A stretch of 64,000 bases of DNA from an uncultured Lachnospiraceae bacterium (GCA_949949005.1 CATLHM010000003.1:124001-188000), one strand, 5' to 3'; numbered from the stretch's first letter, positions 40,531 to 48,311 are shown. Numbers and translations: made by a program. Notes: a model not told the origin generated them from the sequence alone.

Positions 40531-41048
40531 AAGAGATGGGGATTTGGAAATGCTGTCCACCGAAGAGAGGAGCCAGTTTTGGAATAAGCAGCGGGCCATG
40601 GAGAAATTACAGGAAAAGCATGCAGATTTACAGAAAGGGCAGGAGGCGAAGCAGAGAAGCGCCCCATGGTGAACATACCCATATTGTCAGGGGAAATCCA
40701 ATCCGGACTTATGAGGGGGAGCGGTTTGTCCTGAAAAACATCGGGAATGATATGGCTGTTCTGAAACGTATGAGATACCTTCGTAGCGATATATTATAAT
40801 CATGATACTATAGTGTGATCCCCGTGTCGGTTTCGGCACGGGGATTTATTACAATAAGCTGGCCTGCAAAGAGTGACAGCGCCTATAGCTGTTTCTTTCC
40901 GTACAGCAAAGAGGGAATCCTGAATTTGTCATGCCGTTTACCATAAATCATGAACTTTACTGTGACATTACACATATGATAATAACAGACGCAGTGGATT
41001 TGGATTCCAACACAATTCCCCTTTGCGGGGCAATGTAGGAGGGCACGT
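40531..41048 (+). other. Decayed or non-coding stretch of element 1
   Basis: No convincing gene. Short frames on the plus strand (a 40-codon frame from 40550 and its out-of-frame continuation to about 40797) look like remnants of one decayed small gene. A clear hairpin terminator lies at 40818-40845. CCCC-TTTGC-GGGG lies at about 41023-41035, just before the ribosome site of the next small gene. Confidence 0.4.
40818..40850 (+). terminator. Intrinsic terminator
   Basis: ATCCCCGTG (40818-40826) and CACGGGGAT (40837-40845) pair over 9 bp, followed by TTATT. It would end transcription of the three small genes and the decayed stretch. Confidence 0.7.
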
Positions 41049-41204
41049 ATGGCTGATTTGACAAAGGAATACACAGACATCAGGAATATAAAGCATAAAG
41101 TGGAGCACCTGACCGTATTGAATGAGGAAGAGAATAGCAGGGAGAGGGTTCTTGAAGAGTTGTTTTATGCATTGTCGAAAACGGGCAGGCGCAAACCGGC
41201 TTAG
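41049..41204 (+). CDS. Small protein (51 aa) upstream of the serine recombinase
   Basis: ATG at 41049 follows AGGAGG; the frame ends at TAG 41202-41204. The product is a charged helical protein (MADLTKEYTDIRNIKHKVEH..., ending KTGRRKPA). Small basic/acidic proteins just before large serine recombinases are sometimes recombination directionality factors or regulators, a possibility here based on position only. Confidence 0.5.
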   Translation: MADLTKEYTDIRNIKHKVEHLTVLNEEENSRERVLEELFYALSKTGRRKPA

Positions 41205-41240
41205 CAATTATGCACAAAATCAGCCAGGGAGGGAGGTGAT

Positions 41241-41374
41241 AGGTTGAAGATAAGCCTGATGGCCTATTTTCAACCGGCAATTTGTGCCGCAAGCGGCCCT
41301 AATTGGATCGCAGATGCGAAACCGCCTACGCGGATTTCGCATCGCGTTGCCGCAAAAACGCGGCATGGAGGTTA
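41241..41374 (+). repeat. Multi-hairpin leader repeat, copy A
   Basis: About 134 bases that match 55089-55223 with roughly six differences. Hairpins in order: TTGAAGATAAGCC/GGCCTATTTTCAA (one wobble, one mismatch), CGGCA/TGCCG, GCCGC-aa-GCGGC, GATGCGAAACCGC-ctac-GCGGATTTCGCATC (one bulge) and TGCCGC-aaaaac-GCGGCA. The repeat ends in GGAGG (41367-41371), the ribosome site of the recombinase. Confidence 0.85.
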
Positions 41375-41376
41375 AA

Positions 41377-42903
41377 ATGGCGATTGTTCTTTATGCACGA
41401 AAATCCATAGAACGTGAAAACAGTATCAGTTGCGAGACACAGATTGAATATTGCAGGTCTGTGATCAGGCTGGATGAACGGGATGAAAAAGTAATAACAT
41501 TTGTGGATAATGGGTTTTCCGGTGGCAATACTGACCGTGACGGCTTTCAGAAAATGATGAAGCTGGTCAGGCAGGGAAAGGTCAGCAAGGTGATTGTTTA
41601 CAGGCTGGATCGTATCAGCCGCTCCCTCCCGGATTTTGTTAATATCCTGCAAGAGTTTAAGGCCCATAAAGTCGAATTTGTGTCTTCCCAGGAGGCTTTT
41701 GACACATCGTCTCCTTATGGAGAATTGATCGTAAAGATTTTGATGGTGTTCGCAGAGTTTGAGAGGACATCTACGATTAACCGTGTAACACAGGCGTATG
41801 CTCATCGGAGTGAGATGGGATTTTATATGGGAGGCAGACAGCCCTATGGGTTCGAGCTTGTGCCCACTGTCATCCACAATATAAAGACGAAAAAGCTAAA
41901 CCAGATTCCATCGGAGGCCGAACAGGTGAGGTACATATTTGAGGTATATGCACAGGAAAATGTTTCTCTGCGCAGACTCCTGGATATTCTGGTGGCGGAA
42001 AATAAGAAGCCGCTAAATGGAAGCGGCTGGTCAACCGCGAAGCTGTCCACATTGTTAAGGAACCCTATTTATGTCAGGGCTGATGCGGATATTTATGATT
42101 ATTACGACAGGCATGGCGTTCAGATGATATCCGATGTCTCCATGTTTACAGGGGAGTATGGGGCACAACTGTATGGACATACAAAGCACAGGCCAGAAGA
42201 TCCCGACTGGTCAGATATGAAGCTGGTGCTTTTAACGCATGATGGCATTGTGGACTCTGACATTTGGCTGAAATGTCAGAAAAAACTGGAGAAGAATAAG
42301 CAGATAGGGAACAGCGCCAGTAATCGCACCAGTTGGCTGTCCGGCAAGGTAGTCTGTGAAAAATGTGGGCACACGATGACCACAATTAAAGGAAAGATCA
42401 ATAAGGAAGGAGGGATACGCAGATATTTTAACTGTACAGGAAAGACCCACAAGAAAATCTGTACAGGAACGAAAGTAAGCGTCTATGCAGAGGATCTGGA
42501 AAACATGATTTATGAATGTATTTCCGAAAAGCTCCTGGAATTAAAAGAGGCGGAACATAAAGGAAGAAATCATACTGCCCAAATCAATGACCTTAAACTG
42601 AAAATAAAAGCAATTCAGAAGTCGGAAAACCGGCTTCTGGACACAATGTTGGCAGGAGGAGTCAATGATGATCTGTTGGCGCTCGCGAACCAGAAGGCCA
42701 CACAGCTTAAGAAGGATAGACTTGCATTGGAGGAACGGATCGAAGAACTGAAAGGCCTGAGTGAGGAAACGGACGTTGTGGTCAATCTTTCCAAATCATG
42801 GAAAAGTGCCGATTATAACTGTAAAAAGGCAGTAGTATCCATTATGATAAGTAAGATTGTGATCAGTGAAAACGGCGATACAAAAATAATATGGAATATC
42901 TAA
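41377..42903 (+). CDS. Large serine recombinase of element 1
   Basis: A 508-residue site-specific recombinase. The resolvase domain (1-150) has YARKS with the catalytic Ser at about residue 10, and VYRLDRISRSLPDF with the Arg residues that activate it. A recombinase domain follows (about 165-290; QPYGFE, VRYIFEVYAQENVSLRRL), then a zinc ribbon (CEKCGHTM at about 327 and FNCTGKTHKKIC) and a C-terminal coiled coil (about 400-460). This is the phiC31/TndX type that integrates and excises DNA between short att sites. I choose ATG at 41377, 5 bases after GGAGG; the frame is open upstream through the leader repeat. It is the obvious catalyst for excision of element 1 from cotJC. Confidence 0.9.
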   Translation: MAIVLYARKSIERENSISCETQIEYCRSVIRLDERDEKVITFVDNGFSGGNTDRDGFQKMMKLVRQGKVSKVIVYRLDRISRSLPDFVNILQEFKAHKVEFVSSQEAFDTSSPYGELIVKILMVFAEFERTSTINRVTQAYAHRSEMGFYMGGRQPYGFELVPTVIHNIKTKKLNQIPSEAEQVRYIFEVYAQENVSLRRLLDILVAENKKPLNGSGWSTAKLSTLLRNPIYVRADADIYDYYDRHGVQMISDVSMFTGEYGAQLYGHTKHRPEDPDWSDMKLVLLTHDGIVDSDIWLKCQKKLEKNKQIGNSASNRTSWLSGKVVCEKCGHTMTTIKGKINKEGGIRRYFNCTGKTHKKICTGTKVSVYAEDLENMIYECISEKLLELKEAEHKGRNHTAQINDLKLKIKAIQKSENRLLDTMLAGGVNDDLLALANQKATQLKKDRLALEERIEELKGLSEETDVVVNLSKSWKSADYNCKKAVVSIMISKIVISENGDTKIIWNI

Positions 42904-43093
42904 TGGATGCCAGGAGGAAGACTTCTTGCATCTTTAGGCGCTGAGGGTTGCGTATTCTGTGTCAGGTAAGCATTGCTTTTAATGATTGAAATGGATATAC
43001 TGTAATTACTAGATAAGTTCTTGGCCTTGTGCTACAATATAAATATTAAGGAAAAGAAATTTAATTTCCGTTGAAAAAAGGAGTGATGTATAA

Positions 43094-43333
43094 ATGAGTA
43101 CATTGGAATATACAGTATCATTACTGGAAACAATGCCTGAGGAAAAAATAAAAGAGATCCAAAACTATATCCAATATATTATTTTTAGAGATGATGTAAC
43201 TATGCCATTTAAACCGCTTAGGGAAGAAGAGATTGTTAAGGAACTTGCGGAATCCATGAAAAAAAGTGATATGGGTGCAATAACACCGGCTGATGTGGTG
43301 TCACAGAAGATGAGGGAAAAATATGCGATATAA
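43094..43333 (+). CDS. Antitoxin of a ParE-type toxin-antitoxin pair
   Basis: A 79-residue protein with ATG at 43094 behind AAAGGAG. TVSLLETMPEEKIKEIQNYIQ is a helical dimer-like region; the C-terminal half (REEEIVKELAESMKKSDMGA...) is charged and would wrap the toxin. It overlaps the toxin gene by 11 bases, the classic arrangement. Antitoxins of this group repress their own promoter. A toxin-antitoxin pair would help keep element 1 from being lost, which has consequences if excision occurs in a dividing cell. Confidence 0.8.
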   Translation: MSTLEYTVSLLETMPEEKIKEIQNYIQYIIFRDDVTMPFKPLREEEIVKELAESMKKSDMGAITPADVVSQKMREKYAI

Positions 43334-43637
43334 TGTATATGTATCCGACTTGGCATATGAGCAGTATGACAAGTTTTTAGATTATATTTATCATACATTA
43401 TTAAACCCACAGGCAGCCGACAGTTTGATGCAGGATTTTGATGCAACAATAAGCATCTTGGAAATGCAGGCGGAGAGTTTTGGATATTGCAAAAGTGAAC
43501 ATTTAAGAAATCAGGGATTTCATAAAATTCATTTTAAACGACACAGGTATTTGTTTGTGTACAGAGTAAAGCTGGATAATGTAATTGTTGAAGGCATGTA
43601 TCATGAATTACAAGATTATGAGAATGCGATAGGATAA
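43323..43637 (+). CDS. ParE/RelE-superfamily toxin
   Basis: A 104-residue toxin beginning MRYNVYVSDLAYEQYDKFLD, with KIHFKRHRYLFVYRVK as the central beta-strand block and VIVEGMYHELQDY near the end. This is the RelE/ParE fold; a gyrase poison (ParE) seems more likely than a ribosome-dependent RNase, but the two cannot be separated on sequence alone. Translation is coupled to the antitoxin through the 11-base overlap. Confidence 0.82.
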   Translation: MRYNVYVSDLAYEQYDKFLDYIYHTLLNPQAADSLMQDFDATISILEMQAESFGYCKSEHLRNQGFHKIHFKRHRYLFVYRVKLDNVIVEGMYHELQDYENAIG

Positions 43638-43649
43638 TGGTTATAAACA

Positions 43650-43688
43650 GGGTGAAAGCAACCGCCGAAAACGGCAGGGCTTTCACCC
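43650..43688 (+). terminator. Hairpin after the toxin gene
   Basis: GGGTGAAAGC (43650-43659) pairs with GCTTTCACCC (43679-43688), with an inner GCCG-aaaa-CGGC. Only a weak T-rich stretch follows. It sits 30 bases from the right end of element 1, so it could serve in termination or as a recombination accessory site. Confidence 0.55.
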
Positions 43689-43714
43689 GAAATTTTACTT
43701 AAATCAGTACGGTT

Positions 43715-43729
43715 CGGTTCTCCAAACCT
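43715..43729 (+). other. Right attachment site of element 1 (inferred)
   Basis: TTC-t-CC-a-AA at 43718-43726, the partner of the site at 39679-39687. To its right the minus strand encodes HFQRF of cotJC; to its left the minus strand drifts into unrelated codons. Confidence 0.65.
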
Positions 43730-43837
43730 CTGGAAGTGAACAATCTCCCTTGCCCGCAGGAATTTGATGGGTTCACACACGTCGCTGTCATGGACGAGGC
43801 GCAGGATGTTGTCGTAGGTGGTGCGGGCTTTTTGCTC
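43724..43837 (-). pseudogene. cotJC: cotJC, piece 2 of 3 (38 codons)
   Basis: On the minus strand from 43837 to 43724 the frame encodes EQKARTTYDNILRLVHDSDV, CEPIKFLRAR, EIVHFQRF. This is the conserved C-terminal half of CotJC / manganese catalases, including the Glu and His of the REIVHFQRF metal-binding helix. It lies between the two elements with no gap or overlap in codons relative to the N-terminal piece (ending DMAA) and the C-terminal piece (starting GEALR). Isolated here it cannot be translated usefully. Confidence 0.9.
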
Positions 43838-43846
43838 TGGTGCGAT
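43833..43846 (+). other. Left attachment site of element 2 (inferred)
   Basis: TCTG at 43836-43839 (context CTC-TGG-TGC) aligns with TCTG at 48400-48403 (context ATC-TGC-TGC). Crossover anywhere in TCTG joins DMAA to EQKA in frame. Confidence 0.65.
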
Positions 43847-43937
43847 CTTATAAGAACAACTTTTAGTTAAAGCAGACGCCGCCGGAGGCATCCCATTGTG
43901 CAATAAGCCTGCGGAATCAGAAGATCCAGTCATGGAA

Positions 43938-45503
43938 TCAGAAATTCCAGTGAATTTTAATCGGAACGTCCCTTGTCCCCGGTATGCGTTTCCCGACAGA
44001 CACATAATCAATCAAAATTTCCACCATTTCACGGGTAAGGTGCTCTGGGTTTGTGTATTGCGGGGGGAGGCTGCGGCCATTACCGCTGGCCGTTGCCGCT
44101 GTTTTTTCTTCCATTTCAAATAACTGTTTTTTTCCGCCAGCAATCATGCGCTCCAAACGCTGGCGCTCTGTGGTAAAGTCCTTTGACATTTCCTTATAAT
44201 CGCTTTCGGACAGCAAGCCCTTTACCTTGTCCAGGTATAGCTCCCGGATACCTTTTGCATATTCCGCAAGCCTTTTTTCATAGACTGTCAGCTCGGAAAG
44301 CAGGCGGGCTTTTTGTTCCTGTAAGTTATCACAAAATTCTATGTTCCGCTCTAACTCATCCTTATCAAGATATTCTACGGCTAAACGGTTAAGCTCGTGG
44401 GTGACAAGTCGCTCCAACTGATCAACGGCGATAAAGGAGCCGATACAGGCGTCCTTCGCCACATGGCGGTTGGGACAGCGCAGATAATGTCTGTCGTGAT
44501 TTTTGGAGGAACGCATTGTGTAACCGCAGTGAGTACACCGGGCTTTTCCTGCGAACAGGCCTATTGTGCCGGTGGTAAAAGGCTTTGCTTTCTGGGAGAT
44601 TAGCGACTGTACCCTGTCCCATAATTCACGGTCAATGATCGGCTCGTGGGTTCCCTCGACGATATACCATTCGCTTTTAGGGCGGGGCCTGTTTTGCTTT
44701 GTCTTATAGGAGACGCTGCCGTATTTGCCCTGCACCATATTCCCGATATACATTTCGTTTGTCAGCATATCGGAGATCGCAAAGTATTTCCAGAGCGTGC
44801 TGTTTTTGGTTTTGGGCTGCCGGTAGCGCAGGCCGTGCAGACGTTTGTACTCCGTCGGATTCGGTATGCCCCGGTCATTGAGCATACGGGCGATTGCGGT
44901 TTTTCCGTATCCCTGTGAAAACAGGGTAAACACCTCACGGACAACGGCGGCGGCTTCTTCGTCGATGATCAGGTGTCCTCTCTGATTGGGGTCTTTTTGG
45001 TAGCCGTAAAGGGCAAAGGCGCCGATATGAAAGCCGTTTACCCGCCGGCTTGTCAAAACGCTGCGGATGTTATCGGACATATCTTCCAAGTACCATTCAT
45101 TGACAAGTCCGTTGATCTGGCGGGATTTTTTGTTGCCTTTGTTGGCGGTGTCCGCGTTGTCCACAATGCTGATGAAGCGAATTCCCCAGGCCGGGAAAAG
45201 GCCATGTATGTACTTCTCTACCAGTTCAAGTTCGCGGGTAAAACGTGACTGCGTTTTGCAGAGGATAATATCAAATTTATGCTGCTCCGCATCATTTAGC
45301 AGGCGGTTAAACTCCGGGCGGCGTCTGTCTGCCCCGGTATAATCGTCGTCGCTGTAAATGTTGTAGAGTTCCCACCCCTGCTTCATGGCATATTGCAGCA
45401 GCATTGCCTTCTGGTTTTGGATGCTGCCTGAGTCGTCGGCTTCGGACTGCTTGTTTTTGTCCTCCTCGGATAAGCGGCAGTAAATAGCTGCTTTCAGACT
45501 CAT
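43938..45503 (-). CDS. Large serine recombinase of element 2
   Basis: A 521-residue recombinase of the TnpX/TndX kind. The resolvase domain begins AAIYCRLSEEDKN with the catalytic Ser in CRLS at about residue 12; LCKTQSRFTRELELV carries the activating arginines. The recombinase domain follows (GAFALYGYQKDPN, IARMLNDRGIPNP), then a zinc ribbon (CTHCGYTM and LRCPNRHVAKDAC at about 320-350), a coiled coil and a conserved end VPIKIHWNF. Complete length suggests activity. It is transcribed toward the left end of element 2, distinct in sequence from the element 1 enzyme, so the two insertions were independent. Confidence 0.92.
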   Translation of the reverse strand: MSLKAAIYCRLSEEDKNKQSEADDSGSIQNQKAMLLQYAMKQGWELYNIYSDDDYTGADRRRPEFNRLLNDAEQHKFDIILCKTQSRFTRELELVEKYIHGLFPAWGIRFISIVDNADTANKGNKKSRQINGLVNEWYLEDMSDNIRSVLTSRRVNGFHIGAFALYGYQKDPNQRGHLIIDEEAAAVVREVFTLFSQGYGKTAIARMLNDRGIPNPTEYKRLHGLRYRQPKTKNSTLWKYFAISDMLTNEMYIGNMVQGKYGSVSYKTKQNRPRPKSEWYIVEGTHEPIIDRELWDRVQSLISQKAKPFTTGTIGLFAGKARCTHCGYTMRSSKNHDRHYLRCPNRHVAKDACIGSFIAVDQLERLVTHELNRLAVEYLDKDELERNIEFCDNLQEQKARLLSELTVYEKRLAEYAKGIRELYLDKVKGLLSESDYKEMSKDFTTERQRLERMIAGGKKQLFEMEEKTAATASGNGRSLPPQYTNPEHLTREMVEILIDYVSVGKRIPGTRDVPIKIHWNF

Positions 45504-45509
45504 TCGCTT

Positions 45510-45725
45510 TCACCCCTCCTGTTTTTTGCTTTTAACATAAGGACAGTTCGCGAAGCGTGCTGTCCGTTGTTGACATAAGGATGTCTGGCGAAGCGTGCTG
45601 TCCGTTGTTTTTTCAAGCTGGTTGATAAGATGGATCCACGCTTTGGTGAATTTCTCTTTGGAAGTGGCGCTTTCGCCATCTTTGAAAATGCTTTTGCATA
45701 TGACTTTAGAATCCGTATCGGACAT
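45510..45725 (-). CDS. Small recombinase-associated protein (71 aa)
   Basis: ATG at 45725 follows GAAGG; the frame ends seven bases before the recombinase start. The first 40 residues (MSDTDSKVICKSIFKDGESA..., KEKFTKAWIHLINQLEK) resemble small proteins encoded just upstream of serine recombinases in Clostridial elements. The C-terminal part is encoded by a 38-bp tandem duplication and is probably not conserved. A role as recombination cofactor or regulator is inferred from position. A competing frame (45500-45730) reads less like a protein. Confidence 0.6.
   Translation of the reverse strand: MSDTDSKVICKSIFKDGESATSKEKFTKAWIHLINQLEKTTDSTLRQTSLCQQRTARFANCPYVKSKKQEG
45535..45610 (+). repeat. 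38-bp imperfect tandem duplication with hairpins
   Basis: Two 38-bp copies (45535-45572 and 45573-45610) share ACATAAGGA and GCGAAGCGTGCTGTCCGTTG. In the first copy GGACAG pairs with CTGTCC. 38 is not a multiple of three, so the duplication changes the reading frame within the small gene. Confidence 0.8.
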
Positions 45726-45800
45726 GGCATTACCTTCTTTTGGGTTATATGACAGCGTATGTGGAATTGCCTGTACGTTATGTGGGTAAAAAATCTTTTA

Positions 45801-45829
45801 TTGCTGATTGGCCGGATTGTTGGTATGAT
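45801..45829 (+). promoter_or_regulatory. Promoter of the GmrSD-type gene
   Basis: TTGCTG (45801-45806), 17 bases, TATGAT (45824-45829), 85 bases before the ATG at 45914. Confidence 0.5.
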
Positions 45830-45913
45830 AAAAGACAGTGACAGGCAGCATGGCGGGAAAGGGAAGCGGTGCCGCGGTTAGAACGATGAATCATATGATG
45901 AGGAGAAAATGAA

Positions 45914-47761
45914 ATGATAAAGCAAGTAGTCCATCCTACGGTATCCGATATTTTTGCGATTAACAACAATGTGGTTTATCGAATACCGAAATATCAAAGA
46001 GAATACACCTGGGGGATCAAAGAGTGGGACGCATTGTTTAATGACGTAACCGAGAATGACTTTGGGTATTTTCTAGGCTCTTATATCTGTGTCAACAGCG
46101 GCTCACTGAGCGGAACAACGCTTGAGGTGATTGACGGTCAGCAGAGATTTACCACGATTATGCTGCTTCTTGCGGCTCTGTATGAAAAGCTGAATGCTTT
46201 GAAAGGACAGATGGATGAGGATGAGTGGACTGACCTTGTTAATCTGCGAAGCGAACTGGCCAATAAAAAACAGACATACGCTTCCGATGGCACAAAGAAG
46301 ACGGAGTATATCCAACGGCTTATCCTTCAAAAGCAAAACATGAATGACGAGGACTTTTCATATGTTCTCGCTGATAAGGGCATTATTACCGGGCAAAAAG
46401 CTCATCCGAGAAACTTCGGAAATCGGAGGATTTCAAAGGCATATAAACACTTTGGCAAGCTGATTGACGAAGAAGTCTCTGATGTTAAGAAAGAAAATCC
46501 CAACATCAGCGATGTCGGAGCATTGTTTGGAATTGTGCGGAAATTTGAGAATGCTATTATGGTTGGAATCGAAGTTGATACCAACAAAGATGCCTATATG
46601 CTTTTTGAATCCCTCAACCACAGGGGCGTTCCTCTCTCTGCGCTTGATTTGATCAAGAACACTCTGATTGCATCGGCGGAAAGGAATGCAGATGCGGACA
46701 ATAGCTATGAAATTTGGAAGCAGATTCTTTCCAATGTAAGCTACGATGATTATTCGGTGCAGGAGCGTTTCTTCCGCCAGTACTATAACTCCTTCAGGGA
46801 GGAACTGAATGCGCCGTACACGAGTTCGGATAAAAAATATTACCTCGGTTACCTGGCCACAAGGACGACTCTGCTTGACATCTATGAGAAGATGATTAAG
46901 AGTGATTACAAATCGCTGCTGGATGACCTTTTGAAAAAATCGAAGATTTACGCCCTGATTACGAATAACAGCGAGGACGAATTGATTTACAGCCCGGCTC
47001 TGGCTGACCTCGAAAGAATCGCCGGTGCGCCGTCATACATTCTGCTGCTGTATGTTATGTCGGAACAGAGAGAATTCGATCTGACCGATGGGAATCTCGA
47101 TGAAATCATAAAAACGCTTATCACCTTTTTCGTCCGCCGTAATGTTACAGACGTTCCGAACACGCGCAAGCTCACACAGCTCTTTATCGACATCGTCAGC
47201 GAGGTCAAGGCGTTGCGTGGCGCGGATGTGGTCAGCGCCATTCGGAAGCGGCTGAAATCTGTTTCCGCACCGGACGATGTGTTTGAAAACAAGCTGCGCG
47301 GCCCCCTTTATGACGAGAATCCTGAGGCGACAAGGTTTATCCTGTGCAGCATTGAGGCACAACATCAAACCAGGGAAATCTACTCTGACCTCTGGGCCCG
47401 CGATCACAGCAATAAGTATGTATGGACGATTGAGCATATCTTTCCCGAAGGAGAAAACATTCCAGATGCCTGGGTGAAGATGATTGCCGGCGGCGATAAG
47501 GAGCTTGCAAAGCAGTATCGCTCTGATTATGTGCATACCCTTGGAAACCTGACGATCACGGGATATAACCAAAACTTGTCCAATATGTCTTTTGAACAGA
47601 AGAAGGAGCGCAAATCGAAGGATAAGGCAAAGGATATAGGATACCGAAACGGACTCTACCTGAACCAGACTGTTGTAAACGAGGATTCCTGGACGATAGA
47701 CAAGATGAAATCCAGGACGGATATGCTTGTGAAAAAACTGAAAAGTATGTATGCGTGGTAA
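45914..47761 (+). CDS. GmrSD-type modification-dependent restriction protein (DUF262-DUF1524)
   Basis: A 615-residue fused GmrSD-like enzyme. The DUF262 (GmrS) part has YRIPKYQREYTWGIKEWDAL and VIDGQQRFTT, the NTP-binding ParB-like motif. The C-terminal DUF1524 (GmrD) part is an HNH-type nuclease with TIEHIFPE (catalytic His) and HTLGNLTITGYNQNLSN. Known members cut phage DNA carrying modified, e.g. glucosylated, cytosines. ATG at 45914 follows AGGAG, and a promoter lies at 45801-45829. It is the main cargo of element 2 and is divergent from the recombinase. Confidence 0.88.
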   Translation: MIKQVVHPTVSDIFAINNNVVYRIPKYQREYTWGIKEWDALFNDVTENDFGYFLGSYICVNSGSLSGTTLEVIDGQQRFTTIMLLLAALYEKLNALKGQMDEDEWTDLVNLRSELANKKQTYASDGTKKTEYIQRLILQKQNMNDEDFSYVLADKGIITGQKAHPRNFGNRRISKAYKHFGKLIDEEVSDVKKENPNISDVGALFGIVRKFENAIMVGIEVDTNKDAYMLFESLNHRGVPLSALDLIKNTLIASAERNADADNSYEIWKQILSNVSYDDYSVQERFFRQYYNSFREELNAPYTSSDKKYYLGYLATRTTLLDIYEKMIKSDYKSLLDDLLKKSKIYALITNNSEDELIYSPALADLERIAGAPSYILLLYVMSEQREFDLTDGNLDEIIKTLITFFVRRNVTDVPNTRKLTQLFIDIVSEVKALRGADVVSAIRKRLKSVSAPDDVFENKLRGPLYDENPEATRFILCSIEAQHQTREIYSDLWARDHSNKYVWTIEHIFPEGENIPDAWVKMIAGGDKELAKQYRSDYVHTLGNLTITGYNQNLSNMSFEQKKERKSKDKAKDIGYRNGLYLNQTVVNEDSWTIDKMKSRTDMLVKKLKSMYAW

Positions 47762-47819
47762 GCTTTTCAGAGTTTACATACTTTTGGGTGATATTAAGAT
47801 GTCGGTATAAGGTGAAAAT

Positions 47820-47966
47820 ATGAAGAAGCATTTGCTGATAGGAAACGGTTTTGACATACAATTTGGTGGACCTGCATTTACCAGTCGCTTTATTATTCAG
47901 CGAATAAAGTATGGAGCACAAATGGGGGTATATGACTCACTTTTTGAGAATACAATAAGTGGCTAG
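47820..47966 (+). pseudogene. AbiH-like gene, N-terminal remnant
   Basis: ATG at 47820 behind AAGGTG encodes 48 residues starting KKHLLIGNGFDIQFGGPAF, the N-terminal motif of AbiH-family abortive-infection proteins (LxxGNGFD at the start), then stops at TAG 47964. Full AbiH proteins are several hundred residues, so this is a truncated remnant, probably cut by an earlier rearrangement in element 2. It supports a defence-island origin of the cargo. Confidence 0.6.
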
Positions 47967-48083
47967 ATGGTCAAAGTGATAAATATCAATAATATTTTGG
48001 AATGTTGCAGATTTGGAAAAGACATTATTTTTACGGAGGATTTCCAGCTGTTCTTCAATTGTCTTAAAATCCTTATCTGCCAT
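47937..48083 (-). CDS. Short Abi-like protein (48 aa), probably truncated
   Basis: On the minus strand ATG at 48083 lies 7 bases after AAGGAG. The product begins MADKDFKTIEEQLEILRKNN, like the opening of Abi_2 (AbiD/F) proteins (FKTxEEQLxIL), but diverges and stops after 48 residues, so it is probably a remnant. Its end overlaps the AbiH-like remnant on the other strand. It could instead be a real small regulator of element 2. Confidence 0.5.
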   Translation of the reverse strand: MADKDFKTIEEQLEILRKNNVFSKSATFQNIIDIYHFDHLATYCILKK

Positions 48084-48248
48084 ATCATTGCTCCTTATAA
48101 ACAAAACGCCCTCAAGTGTGCGTGTGTTTCCACAGAGGCCTGAGGGAGATGTTAAGTAAATAATACCACAAAACAGAAAAATGTCAATGAACATATGTTT
48201 TGTCTTTAAAAATTCGGGAGACGGAAATATGATTTATGAAAATTATTT

Positions 48249-48311
48249 CAGTCTCAAGTCAGTCTCATGCAGTCTCAAACGGTCTGGAACCGCTTTGAGA
48301 CTGACTTGAGA
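48249..48311 (+). repeat. Direct and inverted repeat cluster near the right end of element 2
   Basis: CAGTCTCA occurs three times (48249, 48260, 48270) and its inverse TGAGACTG at 48296, with TTGAGACT overlapping 48306. CAGTCTCAAACGGT pairs with ACCGcTTTGAGACTG, and TCTCAAGT (48252-48259) with ACTTGAGA (48304-48311). It ends about 90 bases from the inferred attachment site. Repeats of this sort near an end can bind accessory or directionality proteins; this is inference. Confidence 0.75.

Larger units (their letters stand above)
39685..43723 (+). mobile_element. Element 1: about 4.0-kb serine-recombinase element inserted in cotJC
   Basis: Bounded by the C-terminal piece of cotJC (ending 39684) and the middle piece (starting 43724). 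Contents: three small genes at 39761-40530, a decayed stretch, a 51-residue protein, a multi-hairpin repeat, a 508-residue large serine recombinase (41377-42903) and a ParE-type toxin-antitoxin pair (43094-43637). The length between the shared CC dinucleotides is 4,039 bp. No conjugation or replication genes are visible, so it is an integrative element moved only by its recombinase, or a reduced remnant. Exact ends are uncertain by a few bases. Confidence 0.8.

Noticed and set aside
40527-40799. 90-codon frame after the HipA-like small gene
   Set aside because: It has a low-complexity basic composition and competes with another short frame; it is more likely decayed DNA.
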